A stretch of 64,000 bases of DNA from Pseudoflavonifractor gallinarum (GCF_014982855.1 NZ_JADCKF010000005.1:1-64000); one strand, 5' to 3'; positions 17,199-26,364 are shown, counted from the stretch's first letter. Program-made: numbers and translations. Notes: generated from the letters alone by a model not told the origin.

Positions 17199-17927
17199 TT
17201 ACTTTGTATAGGTGTTGAAGGCAGAAACCGCCTCGTCGGCGTACTCGCTCACCACGAAGAGGACGTAGTTGCCATTGGTCACCAGCTGGTAGTTCTTCAC
17301 CAGCTCATACTGCTCGGGGAGGTACTGGCTCCACTGCTGGTCCAGGGCATCCTGGCGGGCCTCCAGAGAGGCCTTCACGCTGTCCATCTTGCCATCCTTG
17401 ACCTCGGCGATGAAGTACTCGGTGGCCGTCACATTGATGAGGGGGATCTTACAGACATAGTCCACCAGATCGTCGGAGGAGATGCCGTAGACCGCCTCCA
17501 GCGTGGCGGCATCCACGTCGCTGAGGGAGGGGAGATCGGAGCTCTTGGCGATCTCATTCCACACAGAGTCCACCGCGGAGGTGGCGGGAGCGGGCGTGGG
17601 CGTGGGGGCCGGAGTGGGGGTGGGCTTGGCCGTCGGCTTCGCCGTGGGCTTGGCGGTGGGTTTGGCCGTGGGCTGCGCGCTGGGCTTGGAAGAAGGTGCG
17701 GTGCTGGGGGCGGAGGAGCTCTCCGGCGCGGCGGAGGGAGTGGCCTCGGGCGCGGGGGTCTCCGAGGGGAGGAGGCTCTCGCTGGGAAGGGGCGCGGGGG
17801 TCTCGGAGACCACCGGCGCGGAGGGATCGGGCGAGGGCGTGGAGGGGGGCGTGGAGGCGCCGCAGCCGGTCAGAAGACCGGCGGTGAGGAGGCCGGCCAG
17901 GGCCAGAGAGGAAAAGCGGTGATTCAT
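17199..17927 (-). CDS. DUF4358 domain lipoprotein
   Basis: The amino end is a lipoprotein signal with lipobox LLTGC, so the mature protein should be tethered to the outer face of the membrane. A low-complexity Ser/Pro/Thr/Ala linker follows, including several KPTA repeats that change to PTPAP. The C-terminal roughly 110 residues match DUF4358 (LPSLSDVDAATLEAVYGI, then ATEYFIAEVKDG and LVTNGNYVLFVVSEY). The function is unknown. Two in-frame ATGs lie near the AAGGAG site. The upstream one is only two bases away, so I choose the second. It is 84 bp upstream of the MBOAT gene and could be co-transcribed with it. Confidence 0.8.
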   Translation of the reverse strand: MNHRFSSLALAGLLTAGLLTGCGASTPPSTPSPDPSAPVVSETPAPLPSESLLPSETPAPEATPSAAPESSSAPSTAPSSKPSAQPTAKPTAKPTAKPTAKPTPTPAPTPTPAPATSAVDSVWNEIAKSSDLPSLSDVDAATLEAVYGISSDDLVDYVCKIPLINVTATEYFIAEVKDGKMDSVKASLEARQDALDQQWSQYLPEQYELVKNYQLVTNGNYVLFVVSEYADEAVSAFNTYTK

Positions 17928-18054
17928 ATGTGTCATAACTCCTTTTAAAAATACAAGATGAAATCAGATTTGCGCCGGAATCCCGGCTGCATGAAATTGG
18001 ACGAGAGGGCGGGAGAAAAAGTTCCCGCAAAAAAGGACAAAGTTTCAAGGGGGC

Positions 18055-18094
18055 AAAAAAATCCCTCCGGCGCGTTGGCACCGGAGGGATTTTG
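18055..18094 (-). terminator. Terminator of the malic enzyme gene
   Basis: ATCCCTCCGG and CCGGAGGGAT pair, followed on the minus strand by seven T. Confidence 0.88.
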
Positions 18095-18116
18095 CGCTGT
18101 GGTGTCGGAGGAGCGA

Positions 18117-19292
18117 TCAGATCCGGGCCACGCCGGACTGACGGGCGGCCTCGGCCACAGCCTTGGCCACCGCGTCCTTCACGCGGGGGTCAAAGGCGGC
18201 GGGGATGATATACTCGGGGGAAAGCTCGTCCTCGCTGATGAGGGAGGCAAGGGCCTTGGCGGCGGCCACCTTCATGGCATCGTTGATGTCGCTGGCCCGC
18301 ACGTCGAAGGCGCCCCGGAAGATGCCGGGGAAGGCCAGGACGTTGTTGATCTGGTTGGGGTAGTCGCTCCGGCCGGTGGCCATGACGGCGGCGCCGGCGG
18401 CCTTGGCCTCCTCCGGGAAAATCTCGGGGGTGGGGTTGGCGCAGGCGAAGAGGATGGGGTCCTTGGCCATGGTGCGCACCATGTCGCCGGTGAGGACGCC
18501 GGGGGCGGAGACGCCGATGAACACGTCGGCACCGGCCAGCACGTCGGCCAGGGAGCCGCTCTTCTTCTCCAGGTTGGTGACCTGGGCGATCTCCTCCTTG
18601 ACCCAGTTCATGCCCTTCTCCCGGCCGGCGTAGACCGCGCCGGTGCGGTCGCACAGGATGATGTTCTTGGCCCCGGCGGAGAGGAGAAGCTTGGTGATGG
18701 CGATGGCGGCGGCGCCCGCGCCGTTGACCACGATGCGGACTTCCTCCATCTTCTTGCCCACCACCTTGAGGGCGTTGACCAGTCCGGCCAGGGTGATGAC
18801 AGCGGTGCCGTGCTGGTCGTCGTGGAAGATGGGAATGTCGCAGCACTCCTTCAGACGGCGCTCGATCTCAAAGCAGCGGGGAGCGGCGATGTCCTCCAGG
18901 TTCACCCCGCCAAAGGAGCCGGCCAGCAGGCGCACCGTGTTCACGATGTCGTCCACATTCTGGCTGCGCACGCACAGGGGGATGGCGTCCACATCGCCGA
19001 AGGCCTTGAAGAGCACGCACTTGCCCTCCATGACGGGCATACCGGCCTCGGGGCCGATGTCCCCCAGGCCCAGTACGGCGGAGCCGTCGGTGACCACGGC
19101 CACGGTGTTCCACCGGCCGGTGAGCTCATAGCTCTTGGCGGGGTCCTTCTGGATCTCCAGGCAGGGCTGGGCCACGCCGGGGGTGTAGGCCAGAGAGAGG
19201 GCCTCCTTGGAGTCGACCGCCATCTTGGGGACGGTCTCCAGCTTGCCCTTCCACTGGGCGTGGAGCTTCAGGGATTCCTTTGCGTAATCCAT
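18117..19292 (-). CDS. NAD(P)-dependent malic enzyme
   Basis: This enzyme oxidatively decarboxylates malate to pyruvate in the cytosol. The 391-residue protein is of the short bacterial type. It has the catalytic Tyr in LAYTPGVAQPC, the catalytic lysine in EGKCVLFKAFGDVDAIP, the metal-binding FHDDQHGTA and the Rossmann loop VVNGAGAAAIAI, then SAPGVLTGDMV and FACANPTPEI. The start follows AGAGGAATG. It has its own promoter at 19383-19412 and its own terminator. It may also act on oxaloacetate; cofactor choice cannot be read here. Confidence 0.94.
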   Translation of the reverse strand: MDYAKESLKLHAQWKGKLETVPKMAVDSKEALSLAYTPGVAQPCLEIQKDPAKSYELTGRWNTVAVVTDGSAVLGLGDIGPEAGMPVMEGKCVLFKAFGDVDAIPLCVRSQNVDDIVNTVRLLAGSFGGVNLEDIAAPRCFEIERRLKECCDIPIFHDDQHGTAVITLAGLVNALKVVGKKMEEVRIVVNGAGAAAIAITKLLLSAGAKNIILCDRTGAVYAGREKGMNWVKEEIAQVTNLEKKSGSLADVLAGADVFIGVSAPGVLTGDMVRTMAKDPILFACANPTPEIFPEEAKAAGAAVMATGRSDYPNQINNVLAFPGIFRGAFDVRASDINDAMKVAAAKALASLISEDELSPEYIIPAAFDPRVKDAVAKAVAEAARQSGVARI

Positions 19293-19382
19293 GGGTCATT
19301 CCTCTTTTCATGGGAGAGTCAAAGTTGTCCGTCCAGGACGGACGGCGGCACGCCGCAGCGGACCGCGCCTTGCAGTATCCCC

Positions 19383-19412
19383 ATTATACTACGGCGGGGG
19401 AATGGGATGCAA
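19383..19412 (-). promoter_or_regulatory. Promoter of the malic enzyme gene
   Basis: On the minus strand TTGCAT, an 18 bp spacer and TATAAT lie about 90 bp before the start. Confidence 0.6.
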
Positions 19413-19439
19413 GAGGTGATGCAGGCGGGGCGGTTTCCC

Positions 19440-19468
19440 TTTACCGGGGAAAGGGGGCATGCTATAAT
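19440..19468 (+). promoter_or_regulatory. Promoter of the stalk-domain gene
   Basis: TTTACC, a 17 bp spacer and TATAAT (19463-19468) lie about 38 bp before the chosen start. Confidence 0.6.
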
Positions 19469-19506
19469 ATAAAGGATTGAATCCACAGAGAAAGGGGGCG
19501 CGGCCC

Positions 19507-20709
19507 TTGCGGAAGAACCTTCTGCGGCGGATGACGCTGTGCGCGCTGGTCCTGGCCATTCTCCTGGTCCTGCCCTGGGGCAGCGCCGCCGGGGAGCCTG
19601 AGGTCTACCAGCTGGCGGTGAACGAGAGCTTTCTGGACAAGGACGGCCTCACCACCGCCAATATGCCCGTGGCGGTGGGGGGGACCATCTATGTGCCCTA
19701 CACCGTCTTTGACAAGAACAAGAACAACACCGGCGTGGACCTGGGGATCTCCTGTCTGGAGTACAAGGACGCCGAGTCCCACGCCCTGACCATGTTCAGC
19801 CTCAAAGGGACGCTCATCTTCGACATCAACGCCCAGACCTGTCTGGCCAATGACGAGTATGTGGAGATGCGGGCTATTGTCCGCAATGGAAAGACCTTTG
19901 TGCCCGCCAACGGGGTGTGCCAGTTCTTCGGACTCCAGTACAGCTACCGCCCCACCGAGACGGCGGGGACCCTCATCCGCATCAAGAACAGCTATGCCAC
20001 CCTCAGCGACGAGCGGCTGCTCAACTCCTCGGAGTCCTACCGGCAGGACCGGTATGACCGGTACATCCAGAGCCTGAACGCGGTGCCCACCGCCACGCCC
20101 ACGCCCACCCCGTCCGCGACCCCCATCCTCCCCGATCCCACGCCGGAGGTGCCCGAGGAGACGTCGGGGCTGTGGGTCTATCTGGCGGTGCGCTGCGAGG
20201 GGGAGGATACCCGGCTGGACGGGGCTCTTACGGCCCTGAAGCGCAGGGGGGAGCAGGCCCTCTTCCTCTTCCGGCCGGAGGAGCTGGCTGAATTGGACGA
20301 GCAGGTGCGCCGGGTGGTGGGCGCGGGCCACGCCGTGGGACTGCTGGTGGACGGCAGCGATGCCGAGACCACCCTCGCCGCCCTGGAGGAGGGCAACGCC
20401 CTGCTGGCCGATCTGGTCTGGAGCCGCAGCCACATCGTCTGCCTGGAGAACGGGAACGAGACCACCCGCCGGGCAGTGGAGGAGGCGGGCTGGCACCTGT
20501 GGAGCGCCAACCTGGACGCCTCGCCCTATGATGGAACGAGCGCCATGAATGTGTCGGGCATCCTCTCCCGGCTGGAAAAGCGGCGGAGCACCGTGCGCAT
20601 GGAGCTGACCGGCAGCGCCGCCACCTCTGCCTCGCTGGAGCGGCTGCTGTTACAGATGGAACAGAACGATTACCGCCTGCGCCCGGTGCTGGAGACCGAG
20701 CTGGGCTGA
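19507..20709 (+). CDS. Exported stalk-domain protein with a deacetylase-like C-terminal domain
   Basis: The 400-residue protein starts with a signal peptide (about residues 1-28, ending GSAAG). A copper-amine-oxidase-type stalk domain (about 30-165) follows, with GGTIYVPYTVFDKN and ANDEYVEMRAIVRNGKTFVP. A Thr/Pro linker leads to a domain of about 180 residues whose layout (LWVYLAVRCEGEDT, GHAVGLLVDG, AGWHLWSANLDASP) resembles polysaccharide deacetylases. The HxxxH metal motif is missing, so it is probably non-catalytic. I choose the TTG at 19507, spaced correctly from AAAGGGGGC; an upstream TTG at 19477 lies before that site. It is followed by the cysteine desulfurase gene. Confidence 0.7.
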   Translation: MRKNLLRRMTLCALVLAILLVLPWGSAAGEPEVYQLAVNESFLDKDGLTTANMPVAVGGTIYVPYTVFDKNKNNTGVDLGISCLEYKDAESHALTMFSLKGTLIFDINAQTCLANDEYVEMRAIVRNGKTFVPANGVCQFFGLQYSYRPTETAGTLIRIKNSYATLSDERLLNSSESYRQDRYDRYIQSLNAVPTATPTPTPSATPILPDPTPEVPEETSGLWVYLAVRCEGEDTRLDGALTALKRRGEQALFLFRPEELAELDEQVRRVVGAGHAVGLLVDGSDAETTLAALEEGNALLADLVWSRSHIVCLENGNETTRRAVEEAGWHLWSANLDASPYDGTSAMNVSGILSRLEKRRSTVRMELTGSAATSASLERLLLQMEQNDYRLRPVLETELG

Positions 20710-20733
20710 GAGAACAACGGAGGGACAAGCGCG

Positions 20734-21897
20734 ATGAGACGTGTATACATGGACAACGGAGCCACTTCTTACCCCAAGGCCCCCGGCGTGGGAGAGGCCA
20801 TGGCCGACTATATCCTGAATGTGGGGTGCAACATCGGGCGGGGGGACTATGCCGCCGCCTACGACGCGGCCTCCCTGGCCCTAGAGACCCGGGAGCAGGT
20901 CAAGCGCCTGGTCAACGGCCCCGGGGCCCGGAACGTGATCTTCACCCCCGGCTCCACCCACTCCCTGAACTATCTCATCAAGGGCCTGCTGCGGCCCGGG
21001 GACCGGGTGGTGACCTCCCCCATGGAGCACAACGGGGTGCTGCGCCCCCTCACCCAGCTCCAGGCGGAGGGGGTGGAGGTGGACTTCCTCCCCTGCAATG
21101 ACAAGGGCGAGCTGCTGCTGGAAGAGGTCCCGGCCCATCTGACCCCGGGGACCCGGGCGGTGGTCCTCACCCACGCCTCCAATGTCTGCGGCACCATCCT
21201 CCCCATCGGGGCGGTGGGCAAGCTCTGCCGGGAGCGGGGGATCCGCTTTCTGGTGGACGCCTCCCAGACCGCGGGGGCGGTGCCCATCGACATGGAGGAG
21301 ATGGGCATTGACGGCCTGGCCTTCCCGGGCCACAAGGCCCTGCTGGGCCCCCAGGGCATCGGCCTCATGGTGGTGACCGACGCCCTGGCCGGGGAGCTCA
21401 CCCCCCTGGTGGCCGGGGGAACGGGGAGCGTCTCCCACGAGCTCACCATGCCCTCCTTCCTGCCCGACCGCTTTGAGGCGGGCACGTTGAACCTGCCGGG
21501 GATCTACGGCCTCCACGCCGCCCTCACCTATCTGGAGGAGCAGGGGGAGGAGCTCCGGAAGCGGGAGCACAAGGTGGCCTGTCATCTCTGGGCCCGCCTC
21601 AAGGAGCTGGAAGAGGAGGGCCTGCGCGTGGTGGGCACCGACGATCTGACGGCGCGCACCGGGGTGGTCTCGGTGGACTTCACCACCGGGGACAACGGGG
21701 AGATGGCCTTCCGCCTGGAGCAGGAGTACGGCATCTCCACCCGCTGCGGCCTCCACTGCGCCCCCACCGCCCACCAGACCCTGGGCACCTATCCCCAGGG
21801 GACGGTGCGCTTCTCGGTGGGGCCCTTCACCACCTTTGAGGAGGCCGACTATGTGGGCTGCTCGGTGGAGGAGCTGCTCCTGAGCAGCCGGGACTGA
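20734..21897 (+). CDS. Cysteine desulfurase family protein
   Basis: This is a PLP-dependent class V aminotransferase-fold enzyme predicted to take sulfur from cysteine. The 387-residue protein has the NifS-like opening [14 protein letters not shown], the PLP-contact His in [12 protein letters not shown], the PLP aspartate in [10 protein letters not shown], the Schiff-base lysine in [12 protein letters not shown] (residue 201) and the active-site cysteine in RCGLHCAP (residue 342). The last motif is typical of the cysteine desulfurase family that stands apart from isc and suf loci. It follows the stalk gene and is two bases from the response regulator, so the three downstream genes are probably co-transcribed. 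Confidence 0.88.
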   Translation: MRRVYMDNGATSYPKAPGVGEAMADYILNVGCNIGRGDYAAAYDAASLALETREQVKRLVNGPGARNVIFTPGSTHSLNYLIKGLLRPGDRVVTSPMEHNGVLRPLTQLQAEGVEVDFLPCNDKGELLLEEVPAHLTPGTRAVVLTHASNVCGTILPIGAVGKLCRERGIRFLVDASQTAGAVPIDMEEMGIDGLAFPGHKALLGPQGIGLMVVTDALAGELTPLVAGGTGSVSHELTMPSFLPDRFEAGTLNLPGIYGLHAALTYLEEQGEELRKREHKVACHLWARLKELEEEGLRVVGTDDLTARTGVVSVDFTTGDNGEMAFRLEQEYGISTRCGLHCAPTAHQTLGTYPQGTVRFSVGPFTTFEEADYVGCSVEELLLSSRD

Positions 21898-21899
21898 CC

Positions 21900-22571
21900 A
21901 TGGGACACACCATTTTTCTGGTGGAGGACGAGGCGGGCATCCGGCAGGAGCTATCCGCCCTCCTGAGCCGGTACGGCTACCGGTGTGTGACCACCGCCGA
22001 CTTTGAGGACGTGGCCGGGCAGGTCTGCGCCTCGGGGGCCGACCTGCTGCTGCTGGACCTGAACCTGCCCCGGTATGACGGCTACCACGTCTGCCGGGAG
22101 GTACGCCGCCGCTCCCAGATGCCCATCATCGTGGTCACCAGCCGGGCCACCGAGCTGGACGAGCTCATGAGCATGAACCTGGGGGCGGACGATTTTCTCA
22201 CAAAGCCATACAATACACAGATCTTGCTGGCCCGGATGGCCCGCCTTCTCCAGCGGGCCTGTCCCGGCGTGTCCCCCGCCGTGAGCCGGGGCGGGCTCAC
22301 GCTGGACCTGGGCCGGGGCGTGGCCGCCCGGAACGGGGTGGAGGTGGAGCTCACCCGCAATGAGAGCCGCATCCTCCAGACCCTGCTGGCGGCCGAGGGG
22401 CGCATCGTCTCCCGCAATGCCCTGATGGAGGCGCTGTGGAAGTCGGACGCCTTCGTGGACGACAACACCCTCACGGTGAACGTGGCACGGCTGCGCCGGC
22501 GGCTGGAGGAGCTGGGGCTCTCAGAGGTCCTAGCCACCCGGCGGGGACAGGGGTATCAGCTGTGTCTCTGA
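21900..22571 (+). CDS. OmpR-family response regulator (BceR-like)
   Basis: The 223-residue protein has a receiver domain with acidic pocket E9/D10, phospho-acceptor Asp53 in LLLLDLNLPRYDG and the lysine in FLTKPYN, then a winged-helix output domain ending VLATRRGQGYQL. The sequence resembles BceR/GraR regulators that respond to cell-envelope-acting peptides. Its stop overlaps the kinase start (TGATG), so the two are translationally coupled. No BceAB-type transporter lies within the window. Confidence 0.9.
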   Translation: MGHTIFLVEDEAGIRQELSALLSRYGYRCVTTADFEDVAGQVCASGADLLLLDLNLPRYDGYHVCREVRRRSQMPIIVVTSRATELDELMSMNLGADDFLTKPYNTQILLARMARLLQRACPGVSPAVSRGGLTLDLGRGVAARNGVEVELTRNESRILQTLLAAEGRIVSRNALMEALWKSDAFVDDNTLTVNVARLRRRLEELGLSEVLATRRGQGYQLCL

Positions 22572-23614
22572 TGGAATATGTCCGGGACCGGGCGGGGGTG
22601 CTGGCCGGGGGCGCGGTGTCCATGGCCTTTGCCGGGGCACTGCTGATGGCCCTGGGGGTGGACGGCCGGGCCATCGGCCTTCTGGAGCTGGTGCTGGCCG
22701 TGTGCCTTCTTCTGCCGCTGCTGGCCGATTGGCTGCGCCGGCGGCGCTTTTACCGGGCGGTGGAGGAGACCGGAGATGGGCCGGACGGGCTCTTTCTGCC
22801 CGATGCGCTGCCCGAACCCGACTTCTGGGAGGGGGAGCTCCTGTGCCGCCGCCTGGGAGAGCTGGGCCGGGCGGGCAATGACCGGCTGGGCCAGGCCCGG
22901 CGGGAGAGCCGGGAATACCGGGAGTATGTGGAGACCTGGATCCACGAGGTCAAGACCCCCATCGCCTCGGCCCGTCTGCTGCTGGAGAACCACCCGGGGA
23001 CCCTGGCCGACGCATTGGAGGAGGAGCTCTTTCAGATCGACCGCTATGTGGAGCAGGCCCTCTTCTACGCCCGCAGCGGCACCGCCGAGCGGGATTACCG
23101 GGTGCGCACCATGGCGCTGGAGGAGTCGGTCCGGGCGGCGGTGCGCCAGTATGCCCGGCCCCTCATAAGGGCGGGCTTCCGGCTGGAGCTGGGGGAGTGG
23201 AAGGCCACCGTGTACACCGACCCCAAGTGGGTGGAGTTCATCCTGGGCCAGCTTCTGGCCAACGCGGTGCAGTACCGCTCGGAGCAGCCGGTGCTGCGCT
23301 TTGCCTGCCGGTGTGAGCGGGACGCGGTGCTCCTCACCGTGGCGGACAACGGCATCGGCATCCCGGCGGAGGACCTCCCCCGGGTCTTTGACAAGGGCTT
23401 TACCGGAGCCAACGGGCGGCGGGCCGCCCAGCGCTCCACCGGTCTGGGGCTCTACCTGTGCCGGAAGCTGTGCGCCCGGCTGGGCCTGTCCATCCGGCTG
23501 GACTCCCAGCCGGGGCAGGGGACTGAGGTCACCCTGGTCTTTCCCCGGGGGCGGTTCCACCAGCTGGAGGACTGGGCGGGGAGCGCCCCGGCAGAGCAGA
23601 TGCCCATAGAATAA
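22571..23614 (+). CDS. Intramembrane-sensing histidine kinase (BceS-like)
   Basis: The 347-residue protein has two closely spaced membrane helices (about residues 10-30 and 34-54) and almost no extracellular loop, which is typical of BceS-type kinases that sense through an ABC transporter. The phospho-accepting histidine is H125 in ETWIHEVKTPIAS. The ATPase domain shows ANAVQYR (N box), VADNGIGIPAEDL (G1) and STGLGLYL (G2). The start ATG overlaps the regulator stop by one base; a longer frame from 22436 lies inside the regulator. The partner transporter must be elsewhere or absent. Confidence 0.9.
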   Translation: MEYVRDRAGVLAGGAVSMAFAGALLMALGVDGRAIGLLELVLAVCLLLPLLADWLRRRRFYRAVEETGDGPDGLFLPDALPEPDFWEGELLCRRLGELGRAGNDRLGQARRESREYREYVETWIHEVKTPIASARLLLENHPGTLADALEEELFQIDRYVEQALFYARSGTAERDYRVRTMALEESVRAAVRQYARPLIRAGFRLELGEWKATVYTDPKWVEFILGQLLANAVQYRSEQPVLRFACRCERDAVLLTVADNGIGIPAEDLPRVFDKGFTGANGRRAAQRSTGLGLYLCRKLCARLGLSIRLDSQPGQGTEVTLVFPRGRFHQLEDWAGSAPAEQMPIE

Positions 23615-23620
23615 GAAAAC

Positions 23621-23656
23621 GCGGCCCGGAATCTCGGAGGAGAGATTCCGGGCCGC
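23621..23656. terminator. Bidirectional terminator between two convergent two-component operons
   Basis: GCGGCCCGGAATCTC and GAGATTCCGGGCCGC pair perfectly. The T-run is weak on the plus strand (ATTTGTG) and absent on the minus strand. Confidence 0.7.
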
Positions 23657-23674
23657 ATTTGTGTGCGGTTCGGC

Positions 23675-25159
23675 TCACGCGCTCTTGGACTGGACCGGCT
23701 CCCCGGTCTGGGCGGCCGGCGCGGGGAGGACCACCGTCATGCGGGTGCCCACCCCCTCCCAGGAGACCACCTCGAACCAGCCGCCGTGGCGCTCCACGAT
23801 CCACTTGGCGATGGCCAGGCCCAGGCCGGTGCCGCCGGTCTGGCGGGTGCGGGACTCATCGGTGCGGTAGAAGCGGTCGAAGATGTGGGGGAGGGAGGCG
23901 GCGTCGATGCCCTGTCCCTCGTCCTGCACGGAGAGGCGGGCCTCGCCCCCCTCGCAGGAGACCGACAGGGTGATGGCCCCGCCGGCGGGGGTATACTTGA
24001 TGGCGTTGTCCACCAGGATGCGCAGGGCCTGCTTGATGAGGCCCACGTCGGCCACCACGGGCACCGGGCCGCCCCACCGGGACTGGAAGCGGTGGCTGCG
24101 GTCGATCATGCCGGTCTCCTTGAAGACCTCGGCGGCGATCTCGGTCAGGTCAAAGGACTCCATCTCGATGTGCATGGAGTCGTTGTCCCCCCGGGCCAGG
24201 AAGAGGAGCTGTTCCACCAGCTCCTTCATGGAGTCGGCCTCGCTTTTGATGGCGTCGATGGCCTCCTGCCGGGTGGTGGGGTCGTCCTTGCCCCAGCGGT
24301 TGAGGAGGTTGGCATACCCCTGGATGACCGCGATGGGGGTGCGCAGCTCATGGCTGGCGTCCGAGACAAAGCGCATCTGGGAGCGGTAGGCCTCATCGAT
24401 CCGGTCCAGCATGGCGTTGATGGCCCCGGCCAGGATCTGGAGCTCCTTCTGGGTGCCCGGCACCGAGATGCGGGTGTCCAGATGGGTGGCGTTGATCTGA
24501 TCCAGCTTGCCGGCCAGGGAGCGCAGCTCCTCCGGGGACATGGCCCCGGGATGGCCCAGCCGGTTGGCGGCGGCGGCCAGCTCCTGGATGGGCTTGAGGG
24601 TGCGGCGGATGGTGCCCGCGTTGCGGAAGAGATTGCTCAGCAGAGAGAGGAGCTGGAAGAGGAGCAGCAGGCGCAGAGCCACCTCCATCACGGTCACCGG
24701 GCCCTGGATGTCCAGCCGGATGTCGTAGGGCTGTCCCTGGCTGCTGCGCAGCTCCACAGTGTAAGTGGCCCGGGTGAGCTGGGGGAGCCCCTGGCCGGTG
24801 GACGTCCCCTGGAGGTCAATGGTGTGGAGGGCATTCTCCAGCCCCGGGAGGGGGGAGACCAGAGGATAGGAGAGGCCCTGGGGCGGCCGGTCCAGGGCGG
24901 TCACGGTGTAGTCTCCCGCCGACATCCACACGGCGGCCTCGGCGGAGGGGACGCCCCGTTCCTCGACCAAGGCGGCGATGTCGGCGCACTGGTGCTCGGC
25001 CCAGAAGAGCATGCCCCCCAGGCACAGGGCGGCCAGCAGCAGGTCCATGACCAGATAGATGCCCAGCAGGCGGAAAAAGAGTTTGGTGTTGAGCCGCAGC
25101 ACGATGGAGGACTTGATGCGCTGGAGGGGCGCGGCTGTCTCACGGGGAGATCGGGGCAT
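23675..25159 (-). CDS. Sensor histidine kinase
   Basis: The 494-residue membrane kinase has TM1 (about residues 28-53), an extracellular sensor region of about 100 residues, TM2 (about 157-178), a HAMP-like linker and a DHp domain with H270 in SDASHELRTPIAVIQGY. The HATPase domain has LVDNAIKYTPAGG (N box), VQDEGQGID (G1) and TGLGLAIAKWIVERHGG (G2). It is the third gene of an operon with an OmpR-type regulator and a flavodoxin-like protein. The signal is unknown. Confidence 0.93.
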   Translation of the reverse strand: MPRSPRETAAPLQRIKSSIVLRLNTKLFFRLLGIYLVMDLLLAALCLGGMLFWAEHQCADIAALVEERGVPSAEAAVWMSAGDYTVTALDRPPQGLSYPLVSPLPGLENALHTIDLQGTSTGQGLPQLTRATYTVELRSSQGQPYDIRLDIQGPVTVMEVALRLLLLFQLLSLLSNLFRNAGTIRRTLKPIQELAAAANRLGHPGAMSPEELRSLAGKLDQINATHLDTRISVPGTQKELQILAGAINAMLDRIDEAYRSQMRFVSDASHELRTPIAVIQGYANLLNRWGKDDPTTRQEAIDAIKSEADSMKELVEQLLFLARGDNDSMHIEMESFDLTEIAAEVFKETGMIDRSHRFQSRWGGPVPVVADVGLIKQALRILVDNAIKYTPAGGAITLSVSCEGGEARLSVQDEGQGIDAASLPHIFDRFYRTDESRTRQTGGTGLGLAIAKWIVERHGGWFEVVSWEGVGTRMTVVLPAPAAQTGEPVQSKSA

Positions 25160-25180
25160 ACCATCACCTCTCTCGACGGA

Positions 25181-25678
25181 TCATGTGTGAAACTCCAGCC
25201 AGGTCAGCACGGGGGAGAGGAGCTTTTCCGAGGTGAAATCGCCCCCCTGGACCAGAACGGTGTGCATGACCCGCTGTTCCGGCTCCTGGGACTTGGCGGT
25301 CATGCGGAGCATGGGCTGCATCATGAGCCGATACATCCCCCGCACCCGGTCGGGGGCGTATCCGCCCCGGAGGTAGAAGAGAGGGGTGCTGCCCAGACGG
25401 TGGGCGGCGGCCAGTCCCTTCACACCCTCAGGGGGCATGGGGGCAAGGCCCACGGCGCAGACGGCCTGGACCTCCCAGCGCTTGCGGGCCTGGGCCAGGC
25501 CCTGGATGCGCCCGGCGCACAGCCAGCCCAGATAGAGCACGCCCGAGCCGGGGGCGGGGAGCTCCTTCCGCTGGGACAGGTCATAGGCGGGGATGCCCGA
25601 GGCCCGGGCCAGCATCCCGGCGTAGCGCTTGGTAAAGCCAGTGTGGCTGGTATAGACAATGGCAGTGAGTTTTTTCAT
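25181..25678 (-). CDS. Flavodoxin-like protein
   Basis: The 165-residue cytosolic protein starts MKKLTAIVYTSHTGFTKRYA, where TSHTGFTK occupies the place of the flavodoxin FMN phosphate-binding loop (T/S-x-T-G-x-T). A second strand, SGVLYLGWLCAGRIQGL, fits the flavodoxin_3 type fold. The C-terminal part is not typical. It lies between the response regulator and the kinase. Its ATG overlaps the regulator stop (ATGA), so it is translated with them. A redox input to the two-component system is possible but is inference. Confidence 0.7.
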   Translation of the reverse strand: MKKLTAIVYTSHTGFTKRYAGMLARASGIPAYDLSQRKELPAPGSGVLYLGWLCAGRIQGLAQARKRWEVQAVCAVGLAPMPPEGVKGLAAAHRLGSTPLFYLRGGYAPDRVRGMYRLMMQPMLRMTAKSQEPEQRVMHTVLVQGGDFTSEKLLSPVLTWLEFHT

Positions 25679-26364
25679 TTGGTACCTCCTCCGGTCTCCC
25701 GGATCACATAGCCCACACCCCGGACGGTGTGGATCAGCTTTTCGCCAAAAGGCTCCTCCAGCTTGGCCCGGAGGAAGCGGATGTACACATCCACGGCGTT
25801 GGTCTCGCCCACATAGTCAAAGCCCCACACGTGGTCCAGGAGGGACTCCCGGGTGACCACCTTCTCCTTGTTTTCCAGCAGATAGCGCAGGAGATCAAAC
25901 TCCCGCCGGGTGAGCTCCACGGCGGTGCCCTGCATGGTGACGGCGTGGCGGTCGGTGTCCATCACCAGACTGCCCGCGCGCAGGGTGCGGGTGGGCATGG
26001 GGGCGCGCTTGCGCAGGGCGGAGCGGATGCGGGCCAATAGCTCTTCAATGGCAAAGGGCTTGGTAATATAGTCGTCGGCCCCCGAGTCCAGCCCGGAGAC
26101 CTTATCCACCACGGTATCCCGGGCGGTGAGCATGATGACGGGGACCTGGCTCTCCCGGCGCAGGCGGCGCAGGACCTCCATGCCCGAGAGGGCGGGGAGC
26201 ATGATGTCCAGCAGGATCAGATCAAAGGCGCCGGAGAGGGCCCGCTCCAGGCCGGTGCGGCCGTCAAAGGCCTTTTCCACCTCGTACCCCTCATAGCGCA
26301 GCTCCAGCTCCACCATGCGGGCCAGCTTTTCCTCGTCTTCCACCAGCAGGATGTGTTCGGACAT
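25675..26364 (-). CDS. OmpR-family response regulator
   Basis: The 229-residue protein has an intact receiver (ED at 9-10, Asp53 in LILLDIMLPALSG, Lys in YITKPFA) and a winged-helix domain ending RGVGYVIRE. The start follows AAGGAG. It is the first gene of the operon with the flavodoxin-like gene and the kinase, and probably regulates the operon and unknown targets. Confidence 0.93.
   Translation of the reverse strand: MSEHILLVEDEEKLARMVELELRYEGYEVEKAFDGRTGLERALSGAFDLILLDIMLPALSGMEVLRRLRRESQVPVIMLTARDTVVDKVSGLDSGADDYITKPFAIEELLARIRSALRKRAPMPTRTLRAGSLVMDTDRHAVTMQGTAVELTRREFDLLRYLLENKEKVVTRESLLDHVWGFDYVGETNAVDVYIRFLRAKLEEPFGEKLIHTVRGVGYVIRETGGGTK

Noticed and set aside
17600-17860. Repeat array inside the DUF4358 lipoprotein gene as a separate repeat element
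   Set aside because: The repeats encode a KPTA/PTP-type low-complexity linker, common in lipoproteins, and stay in frame.
22436-22570. Amino-terminal extension of the BceS-like kinase
   Set aside because: It overlaps the response regulator in another frame; the ATG at 22571 overlaps the regulator stop as in coupled gene pairs.
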